A DNA stretch of 26,706 nucleotides, taken from contig JBHHUS010000027.1 of assembly GCA_046861615.1 (NCBI GenBank), forward strand, positions 1 through 26,706, read 5' to 3'. The notes below the pieces were generated by a model. It saw only the letters and a program-made list of their open reading frames with translations, had not been told where the DNA came from and did no database searches. Made by a program: the position numbers and the translations under genes. Shown piece after piece: positions 17,128 through 23,852 of this stretch; the stretch's first letter is position 1, and each line of letters opens with the position of its first letter. The DNA is from CAZNUM01 sp046861615 (GTDB lineage: Bacteria > Fidelibacterota > Marinisomatia > Marinisomatales > TCS55).

Positions 17128-18276
17128 ATGAATAAAGTTTATCTGGTGGATGGCTGCCGCTCTCCCATTGGGCGGGGTCATCCGGAAAAGGGAATATTTA
17201 AGGATTTACGCGCCGATGAACTGGCCGCACAAACGCTGGTGGCATTGCTGGAGCGGACCGGTGTGAAGCAAAAGGAAATTAATGATTTTTATTTAGGGTG
17301 TGTAGGCCAACACCTGGAACAGGGTAAAAACCTGGCCCGTTTGGTGCTGTTACTGTCCGGACTCCCTGAAACTATTCCCGGAGTGACCATCAATCGTCTC
17401 TGTGCTTCCAGTCTTACGGCTCTGGAAGTGGCAGCAGCCAGTGTTCACTGCGGTACCAATGAGTTGGTCCTGGTAGGTGGGGTGGAACATCTGGGGCACG
17501 TACCTATGACGGCTGCGGTAAACTATCATCCTGCTCTGTTTAAGGATTATGATTTTCCCTGGACAAATATGGGTTTGACAGCTGAAAAACTGGCACAGGA
17601 ATTCAGTATTTCCCGGGAAGCACAGGATCGGTTCACATTGGAAAGTAATCGCCGGTATTTTGATGCCCGGGAACGGGGCTTTTTCAACCGGGAACGAATA
17701 CCAATTACGCTTCCTGATGGACAGGTGGTGAATAAAGATCAGGAACCCCGTAACTCTACCATGGAAATTCTGGGAAATTTGAAACCGGTCTTTAAAGCTG
17801 ATGGAACGGTTACGGCAGCCAACAGTTCCGGCATTTCAGACGGTACCTGTATGGCTCTGATAGGTAATGAAAAGACTTTAAAACGTTATGGTTGGCAACC
17901 CCTGGCAGAAATTGGTCCGGCGGTTACTATTGGGTTAAATCCCATGCGAATGGGCTTGGGACCGGTACTGGCAATTAGTAAACTTTTAAAACGGGTTAAG
18001 CTTCAATTAGAAGATATTGACTTGTGGGAGATCAATGAAGCTTTTGCCGCTCAGGTCCTGGCCTGCCAGCAGCAATTGAATATTCCTTCCCAACGCTTAA
18101 ATATTAATGGAGGTGCTGTTGCCCTGGGTCATCCTTTGGGTATGTCAGGATTGCGATTGGCTGTAACCCTGGCCCACAGCCTGGTGGAAATGGAAAAACA
18201 GTTGGGAATCGCTTCCCTGTGTGTCGGACATGGGCAGGGAGTGGCCATGTTACTGAAACGGGCGGGAATAAATTGA
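17128..18276 (+). CDS. Thiolase (acetyl-CoA acyltransferase), second copy
   Basis: The 382-residue thiolase carries the nucleophile in NRLCASSLTAL (C92), WEINEAFAAQ, NINGGAVALGHPLG with H335, and the second cysteine in ASLCVGHGQG (C365). It lacks the N-terminal extension of the thiolase at 10143 and differs clearly in sequence, so it is not a recent duplicate. The last motif has His where many thiolases have Gly in C.GGGQG; the position varies in the family. One of the two thiolases probably cleaves 3-oxopimelyl-CoA and the other acetoacetyl-CoA, but I cannot say which. The Shine-Dalgarno site is weak. The stop overlaps the next gene by one base. Confidence 0.87.
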   Translation: MNKVYLVDGCRSPIGRGHPEKGIFKDLRADELAAQTLVALLERTGVKQKEINDFYLGCVGQHLEQGKNLARLVLLLSGLPETIPGVTINRLCASSLTALEVAAASVHCGTNELVLVGGVEHLGHVPMTAAVNYHPALFKDYDFPWTNMGLTAEKLAQEFSISREAQDRFTLESNRRYFDARERGFFNRERIPITLPDGQVVNKDQEPRNSTMEILGNLKPVFKADGTVTAANSSGISDGTCMALIGNEKTLKRYGWQPLAEIGPAVTIGLNPMRMGLGPVLAISKLLKRVKLQLEDIDLWEINEAFAAQVLACQQQLNIPSQRLNINGGAVALGHPLGMSGLRLAVTLAHSLVEMEKQLGIASLCVGHGQGVAMLLKRAGIN

Positions 18277-18743
18277 TGGAACCAGTAACTCTGATAGTTA
18301 ATGGTGTTTCCAGAACACTACTGGTGGAACCTCAGGAATCGTTGTTGGAAACACTCCGGGAGCGGTTGGGGCTTACAGGGGCTAAATTAGGTTGCGATCA
18401 GGGTTCCTGCGGTGCCTGTACTGTTTTAGTGGCAGGGAAACCAGTTCTGAGTTGTTTGACCCCGACCCTTCGTTGTGAAGGACAAGAAATTACTACCATT
18501 GAAGGGATTGCCATCAACGGGAACCTTCATCCGGTTCAGGAACAGCTGGTGAAAAAAGGTGGAATCCAGTGTGGCTATTGTACTCCGGGAATGGTTCTGA
18601 CGGCAGTGGCCTTTTTAAAGGACCATCCTGAGCCCCGACGGGATGAAATACAGGAGGCGTTATCGGGGAACTTGTGCCGTTGTACCGGTTATAAAAAAAT
18701 TATTGAAGCTGTGCAGGCAGCGGCAAAGACAGGAAAAAATTAA
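18276..18743 (+). CDS. hcrC: 4-hydroxybenzoyl-CoA reductase gamma subunit (2Fe-2S)
   Basis: This is the small subunit of a molybdenum hydroxylase of the xanthine dehydrogenase family. It carries two [2Fe-2S] clusters that pass electrons to the molybdenum site. The 155 residues include GCDQGSCGACTV with C40, C45, C48 and C60 for the plant-type cluster, and QCGYCTPGM (C99, C102) with LCRCTGY (C134, C136) for the second. The ATG at 18276 is chosen because it overlaps the thiolase stop by one base and starts the conserved beta sheet. A start at 18219 would add 19 unrelated residues lying inside the thiolase gene. The identity of the enzyme as 4-hydroxybenzoyl-CoA reductase comes mainly from the beta subunit and the pathway context. 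Confidence 0.9.
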   Translation: MEPVTLIVNGVSRTLLVEPQESLLETLRERLGLTGAKLGCDQGSCGACTVLVAGKPVLSCLTPTLRCEGQEITTIEGIAINGNLHPVQEQLVKKGGIQCGYCTPGMVLTAVAFLKDHPEPRRDEIQEALSGNLCRCTGYKKIIEAVQAAAKTGKN

Positions 18744-21025
18744 TGGGGGCCATTGGTAAACCGACCCCGGCGGTGGATGCTGTTTATAAGGTAACTGGTC
18801 AGGCGAAATATTCCGGGGATTTCCAGTTTTCGAATCAATTGTACGTGAAATTTTTACGCAGTCCTTTGCCCCATGCACGGATAAAAAAAATCGATATTTC
18901 CCGGGCTGAAAAGCTTCCGGGAGTCCGGATGGTAGTCACGGGAAAAGATATTCCTACTTCATTCGGTGTTTTACCTGCCAGCCATGATGAAACTGCCCTG
19001 GCGGTGGATAAAGTACGTTATGTGGGAGAAATAGTGGCCGCCGTAGCTGCAGAGACGGTAAAAGCAGCTCAGGATGGTGTCCGGCAAATCCAAGTGGAGT
19101 ACGAACCATTGCCGGTTTTCCTGAATCCTGAAGATTCGTTAATTGATTGTTCTCCCAACGAACAGATCCATCCTCACAGTAAAGGCGGTACCAATATTCA
19201 CAAGACGGTGGAGATGCAGTTCAACCAGCCGGAGGCAGAATTACAGACCGCTTACGCCACCTGTTCAGCCCAATTTCGGTTTGCCGGACTTTCCCATGCC
19301 TTTACGGAACCGCTTGCCACCGTGGCGGTCTGGAATCCCGATGATACTTTAACGGTTATTTCTGCCACCCAGATTCCGCATTATTTGCACCGGACCCTGG
19401 CGGAAGTCCTGGGAATTCCATTACATCGTATCCAGGTAAAAAAACCAGCCCTGGGCGGTGCTTTCGGCGGGAAAAGTGATCCTTTCCCCCACGAAATCAT
19501 CACCGCTTTCCTGGCCTGGAAAATCCACCGACCGGTGAAGTGTGTTTTTTCCAGGGAGGAGGTGTTTATTAATAATCATGGGCGGCACCCGACGGAGATG
19601 GAAGTAACGTTGGGCTGCGATAAAACTGGACGATTAACGGCCATGAAAATGGATGGAGTTATCGATGGTGGCGCTTACGCCAGTTTTGGCGTTGTTACTG
19701 CTTATTACAACGGTGTTTTACTCCAGGGCCCCTATAAGATTGACAATTTTGGTTTCCGTACCCGGCGGGTTTACACTAATAAACCTCAATGTGGCGCCAT
19801 GCGGGGGCATGGAGCTGTGAATTCGCGCTATGCTTTTGAGGTTGTGCTGGATATGCTGGCTGAAAAGGTCAGGATGGATCCCTGTGATATTCGTAGTCAA
19901 AATTTCCTGCCTGCTTACACCGAAACAGTGGGGAAGTTCCGGATCACCAGTAACGGGGTTAAAGCGTGTCTGGATACCGTCCGTAAACGTTCGGATTGGG
20001 ACAGGCGACATAATCAATTACCGGTCGGCCGCGGACTGGGCGTAGCCTGTGGTTTTTACATTAGCGGCAGCGCCCTGCCAATCATTATGGGAACCCGCTA
20101 TCCCCAGACAATTGTCCATGCCAAACTGGATTTTGACGGCCGGGTAGTTATTTTCAGTGGCGCCAGTGATCTGGGGCAGGGGAGCGACACCCTGTTGGTC
20201 CAGATTGCGGCTGAGGAATTGGGATTAACGCTGGATCGCATCCAGGTGGAATCGGCTGATACTAAAATTACGCCCGTTGATCTGGGGAGTTATTCCAGCC
20301 GGGTAACGTTTATGGTGGGGAATGCTGCCCGGGAGGCGGTTATCGCGATGCGTACAGAAATTTGTAAATCAATTGCCAGGCTAAAAGGATGTAAAGAAAA
20401 TGACTTGCTTTTCAATGACGCTCGTATCCGTTCCGGCGATGGTAAGATAGACCTTTCCTGGGATGAGGGCATTGAAATCGCCCTGGCGCACCGGGGATCG
20501 TTCATTACCACCGGAAAGTATGAAGCCCCTGCCATGGGTGGCTCCTTTAAGGGTGCCGGTGCTGGTCTGAGTCCGGCCTATAGTTTTGGCGCCTTTATCA
20601 GTGAAGTGGAAGCGAATCCTGAAACCGGAGCCTTTAAAGTTGTGAAAGTCTGGGGAGCCCACGACTGCGGTAAAGCTCTGAATCCGTTGGCGGTGGAGGG
20701 ACAGATTGAAGGTTGCATTCAGATGGGTCTGGGACAGGTCATGTCTGAGGACCTGTGCTATAATGAAGGTCTGATTTTAAATTCCAATTTTACTGATTAC
20801 CGGATTCCCACTGCTTTGGAGAGTCCGGAAATGGATGTTACAATCATTGAATCCAACGATTCGGAAGGTCCCTACGGCGCCAAGGAGGCCGGGGAAGGCC
20901 CCATTCATCCTGTACTGCCCTCCATCGGGAATGCCTTGTACGATGCCCTGGGAGTTCGGTTGTTTGATTTACCACTGACACCGGATAAGATATTACGGCT
21001 ATTACAGTTGGCGAAATCAGCATGA
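18743..21025 (+). CDS. hcrA: 4-hydroxybenzoyl-CoA reductase alpha subunit (molybdopterin)
   Basis: This is the large catalytic subunit that binds the molybdenum cofactor and removes the para-hydroxyl group of 4-hydroxybenzoyl-CoA, giving benzoyl-CoA. The 760-residue protein begins with the KVTGQAKYSGD segment of the family. It contains GGAFGGKSDP (238-247), QCGAMRGHGAVN (349-360), DLGQGSDT and, near the C-terminus, GPYGAKEAGEGP, where E715 is the likely active-site glutamate. Length agrees with known HcrA/HbaC proteins of about 770 residues. It overlaps the gamma-subunit stop by one base and the beta-subunit start by four. Other xanthine-dehydrogenase-like enzymes share these motifs. The four-cysteine insert in the beta subunit and the adjoining benzoyl-CoA pathway make 4-hydroxybenzoyl-CoA reductase the best reading. 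Confidence 0.9.
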   Translation: MGAIGKPTPAVDAVYKVTGQAKYSGDFQFSNQLYVKFLRSPLPHARIKKIDISRAEKLPGVRMVVTGKDIPTSFGVLPASHDETALAVDKVRYVGEIVAAVAAETVKAAQDGVRQIQVEYEPLPVFLNPEDSLIDCSPNEQIHPHSKGGTNIHKTVEMQFNQPEAELQTAYATCSAQFRFAGLSHAFTEPLATVAVWNPDDTLTVISATQIPHYLHRTLAEVLGIPLHRIQVKKPALGGAFGGKSDPFPHEIITAFLAWKIHRPVKCVFSREEVFINNHGRHPTEMEVTLGCDKTGRLTAMKMDGVIDGGAYASFGVVTAYYNGVLLQGPYKIDNFGFRTRRVYTNKPQCGAMRGHGAVNSRYAFEVVLDMLAEKVRMDPCDIRSQNFLPAYTETVGKFRITSNGVKACLDTVRKRSDWDRRHNQLPVGRGLGVACGFYISGSALPIIMGTRYPQTIVHAKLDFDGRVVIFSGASDLGQGSDTLLVQIAAEELGLTLDRIQVESADTKITPVDLGSYSSRVTFMVGNAAREAVIAMRTEICKSIARLKGCKENDLLFNDARIRSGDGKIDLSWDEGIEIALAHRGSFITTGKYEAPAMGGSFKGAGAGLSPAYSFGAFISEVEANPETGAFKVVKVWGAHDCGKALNPLAVEGQIEGCIQMGLGQVMSEDLCYNEGLILNSNFTDYRIPTALESPEMDVTIIESNDSEGPYGAKEAGEGPIHPVLPSIGNALYDALGVRLFDLPLTPDKILRLLQLAKSA

Positions 21026-21963
21026 AAAACGGCAATTATTTGAAACCCCAAACAGTGGATGAAGCACTCCACATGGCCCGCGGTTGTGAGGGGAATTACA
21101 TTTACCTGGGCGGTGGAACGGATATCCAGGTTCATCGAAAACAAGCATTGAATTCGGCCTCGACGGTGATTGATTTGTGTTCGATTCCAGCCCTGCATTA
21201 TTTAAAGCTAAAGCAGCAAGTTCTGCAAATTGGCGCTTTAACGACGTTAGAGGAGTTAATTACTTTCCCGGCAGTTAAAAAATACTGGCCTTTGATCAGC
21301 CGGGCAGCAGCTGTTGTGGCCACGCCCGTTATCCGGAAGACCGCCACCGTGGGCGGAAACCTGTTAGTGCGAAACCGTTGTACTTTTTATAACCAGTCCC
21401 TCGAATGGCGCCGGGCCATCGGTTCCTGTCTGCGGGACACCGGGAGTAAATGTCAAATCACCGGCAGTACCCAAAAATGTTATGCCCGGAATGTCTCTGA
21501 TCTGTCCCCGGCTTTGATAGCATTAGGAGCGACTGTTTCAATCCAATCAGGGGAACAACACCAAAAAATGGCTCTGGATCAGGTTTACCGGCCCGATGGC
21601 TTGAAACCGTTACGTTACCTGGATGCCGGAGCGATCCTGACGAAAATTGAAGTCCCGGTTATGCCTGGGCGCTGGTGGTTTCAAAAATTGCGATTACGGG
21701 AAAGTTTGGATTTTACTTCGCTCACAGTGGCAGGATGCCGGGATAAAGATAATCGGATTCGAATTGTCGTAAACGGAGTCTCACCAGCCCCGGTGCTTAT
21801 CTCAGGGGCTGTTAAAACCCTGACTCTGTCTGAGATTCAACGTCAGGCCCGGAAAGGGTGTCAGACAATTGAAAATGATTTATTGCCCCGGAAATACCGC
21901 CGTGAAATGCTGGCGTTGTACCTGAGACAGTGCTTTGACGCCCTGACTCAACCTTCGGGCTAA
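21022..21963 (+). CDS. hcrB: 4-hydroxybenzoyl-CoA reductase beta subunit (FAD, extra 4Fe-4S)
   Basis: This FAD-binding subunit of the molybdenum enzyme has YLGGGTDIQV (28-37) and ATVGGNLL (108-115) as flavin-binding loops. Between the FAD domain halves it has an insert with four cysteines, C120, C136, C144 and C153, spaced 16, 8 and 9 residues apart. This spacing matches, as far as I recall, the four ligands of the additional [4Fe-4S] cluster in Thauera HcrB, a feature that separates 4-hydroxybenzoyl-CoA reductase from ordinary xanthine-dehydrogenase-like enzymes. The 313-residue length is near the 324 of Thauera. The ATG overlaps the alpha-subunit stop by four bases. It is the last gene of the aromatic cluster and is followed by a 170-base gap. 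Confidence 0.92.
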   Translation: MKNGNYLKPQTVDEALHMARGCEGNYIYLGGGTDIQVHRKQALNSASTVIDLCSIPALHYLKLKQQVLQIGALTTLEELITFPAVKKYWPLISRAAAVVATPVIRKTATVGGNLLVRNRCTFYNQSLEWRRAIGSCLRDTGSKCQITGSTQKCYARNVSDLSPALIALGATVSIQSGEQHQKMALDQVYRPDGLKPLRYLDAGAILTKIEVPVMPGRWWFQKLRLRESLDFTSLTVAGCRDKDNRIRIVVNGVSPAPVLISGAVKTLTLSEIQRQARKGCQTIENDLLPRKYRREMLALYLRQCFDALTQPSG

Positions 21964-22133
21964 AGGTCTATCCGAATATTAATATTTCCCGTAAAATATT
22001 TGATTTTACATTGGAAATTCGTGTCTGATTTCTTTTAATTTCTATTAGGTGTTGCAACTCGATGAATCCGTTATAGTGATTATCACGGTCGGGGGATTTT
22101 CGTCTCTGCGTCACTGCTGACCCGAGTAATCAG
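21964..22133 (+). promoter_or_regulatory. Intergenic region between the aromatic operon and the next unit
   Basis: This 170-base AT-rich gap holds a perfect palindrome AATATTAATATT at 21975-21986 and an inverted repeat GTAAAAT (21991-21997) / ATTTTAC (22003-22009). A further small dyad GTGAT-T-ATCAC lies at 22075-22085, beside a TATAGT that could be a -10 element at 22072-22077. I see no well-spaced -35 and no GC-rich hairpin with a T-run, so neither a standard promoter nor an intrinsic terminator can be called. The gap nevertheless is the likely place where transcription of the downstream three-gene unit begins. Confidence 0.35.
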
Positions 22134-23117
22134 ATGGATAATTATATTAAATCAGCAATAAAATCCTTATGTGCGGGGGAGGGGAATAAACTGGAAGTCC
22201 GCCAGGTAGTGGATTATTTTATACAGCGGACCTGTAAAATATTGATTCACAAGACGGGTCTGGTAAATGAGTGGAAGGATCAAAAGGGTGAAATTATTGA
22301 TTTGGCCCTGGATTTTATCGGACCATTATTCGCCCGGGATGACCACGGCGTTTTCTATGAATTGAAACAATATTTTGAATCCCGTTTCTCCCTTTCGGAG
22401 GCGGCCTTTAAGCAGGAAATAATGAAATTACTGCTGTCAGTTGTGCGGCAGGAATCCATTCGTATTTTTGCTTTACGGGATCCGGTGGGTAAAATATTCT
22501 ATCGCAGTCTGCATTACCTACTGAATAAATACCCCCGCTGGCGTAAACAGGAGCATAATTCGACCGGACCGGTTATTTGTACCCAGCCGGAAGCTGAGCT
22601 GGTTGGGATGGACACCATACAAACGGCCTTTCAGCAATCGAAGGTCGGGATTTTGACCCGAGACCTGGAACAGGTCTTGATTGAACTGGTGGAAAACAGA
22701 CAGAAATCGGTTTCAGTAATCGATTTACTGGCATATATCCGTCAGACTGAGTGGGGGCACGCTGGCTTAATCGGCCCCCTCCGAACTGATGAGGATCCAA
22801 ATCTAACGCTTTCCCTGGATCAGATGATTAGTGCAGTAATCCGGACAGTGGAGAAAAATATTATTAAGCGTTATTGTGAAAAGGGGAAACTAACACCGGA
22901 GGAATGCGATCGTTTTAAGTGCGCCCTGGGTTCACTGATGCGGGATTATACCGACGGTGGAATTCACCAGACCTATTTTAATTATCTCAATCATTCATTT
23001 AACGGGGAGCTGACTTCCGAGAAATATTATCAGTCCTACCGGCACCCGTTTGAATACATAGTGAAGAATGCCAAAAAGATTTTTTCCGCAGATGCAAAAA
23101 TCGTTTTTAGGGTATAA
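22134..23117 (+). CDS. Hypothetical protein, helix-rich, 327 residues
   Basis: I do not recognise this protein. It appears soluble and largely helical, with no signal peptide and no transmembrane segment. Conspicuous segments are DLALDFIGPLFARDDHG (about 56-72), then FYELKQYF, and RDPVGKIFYRSLHYLLNKYPRW (about 115-136, quoted here in outline). A linker around 137-165 separates an N-terminal half from a C-terminal half that contains two helical repeats ending in YRHPFEYIVKNAKKIF. It opens a three-gene unit ending in a membrane-anchored Lon-like protein, with a nine-base gap to the next gene. A regulatory or adaptor role is possible from context, but nothing in the sequence proves it. The Shine-Dalgarno site is weak, so the ATG at 22134 is moderately certain. 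Confidence 0.75.
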   Translation: MDNYIKSAIKSLCAGEGNKLEVRQVVDYFIQRTCKILIHKTGLVNEWKDQKGEIIDLALDFIGPLFARDDHGVFYELKQYFESRFSLSEAAFKQEIMKLLLSVVRQESIRIFALRDPVGKIFYRSLHYLLNKYPRWRKQEHNSTGPVICTQPEAELVGMDTIQTAFQQSKVGILTRDLEQVLIELVENRQKSVSVIDLLAYIRQTEWGHAGLIGPLRTDEDPNLTLSLDQMISAVIRTVEKNIIKRYCEKGKLTPEECDRFKCALGSLMRDYTDGGIHQTYFNYLNHSFNGELTSEKYYQSYRHPFEYIVKNAKKIFSADAKIVFRV

Positions 23118-23126
23118 CTAGAGACC

Positions 23127-23801
23127 ATGATTACTACAGACAAAGTGAATTATTTTACCAGTTCAATTTTGTCATTTACGGCAGAAGCAAAATTAGAGCT
23201 TTTTTCCCGCAATAAACCACAGCACCTGGTTTCCGGTTTAGCGGCTGCCGGGGAACACTTAACGACTGGTAACTTAAAACGGTTAGGCGCCCTGAAATTC
23301 GGTAACGGAAATACAATCGTCCGGGTCTTTGATGATCAGGAAACGGATTGTTACCGATTATTTTTCATCAGCGACGATCCCGAGACCATCAAATTCAACG
23401 TCATTTTTCTGGAAGACCGATCGGATTATTATCTGATTGATGAACAGGGCCAGGCGGTAATTCCAAAAGCGGCCGATATTGATCCTTTGAACGATTTACT
23501 GGCCATTGCCAAACCGAAAATGTGTTTTGAAATGGGGACTTTAAAAGCTGGCGAACAGGTAGTACTCAGCGATGGTAACCATAATAATTTAAACCTTTCG
23601 ACCCGCGATAATCTGGTACATCTGGAACTGGTCCCGGCTGATAACGAGGAGCCGCCTTCCCTGAATAAACTGCTGCTTATTTCCAGGAGGGGTAAAAAGG
23701 CAAACCCGGAAACCAGACTGGTTTCAGTGCACCGGAATCTGACCCGGATTAAGTTACCTGAAAATTCGGACCAGCCGGTTTATTTCTGCTTCTACAGTTA
23801 A
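23127..23801 (+). CDS. Hypothetical protein, beta-rich, 224 residues
   Basis: I do not recognise this protein. It has no signal peptide, no transmembrane helix and no evident catalytic motif. A central stretch alternates hydrophobic and charged residues (VRVFDDQETDCYRLFFIS, then a YYLIDEQGQAVIP strand-turn), suggesting a beta sandwich. The C-terminal part (about 150-224) is again strand-like and ends in VYFCFYS. It is encoded between the helix-rich 327-residue protein and the Lon-like membrane protein, nine bases after the former and 51 bases before the latter, so the three are probably co-expressed. It might be a partner or substrate of the protease; this is a guess from gene order. Confidence 0.72.
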   Translation: MITTDKVNYFTSSILSFTAEAKLELFSRNKPQHLVSGLAAAGEHLTTGNLKRLGALKFGNGNTIVRVFDDQETDCYRLFFISDDPETIKFNVIFLEDRSDYYLIDEQGQAVIPKAADIDPLNDLLAIAKPKMCFEMGTLKAGEQVVLSDGNHNNLNLSTRDNLVHLELVPADNEEPPSLNKLLLISRRGKKANPETRLVSVHRNLTRIKLPENSDQPVYFCFYS

Positions 23802-23852
23802 GGGCCTTAAGCCGATAATTGATTTTTTCCAGGAACTGCTTAATTCCGGAGG

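Noticed and set aside
18219..18275. Upstream start for the 4-hydroxybenzoyl-CoA reductase gamma subunit
   Set aside because: The extra 19 residues lie within the thiolase gene in another frame and are unlike the family N-terminus; the ATG at 18276 starts the conserved domain.
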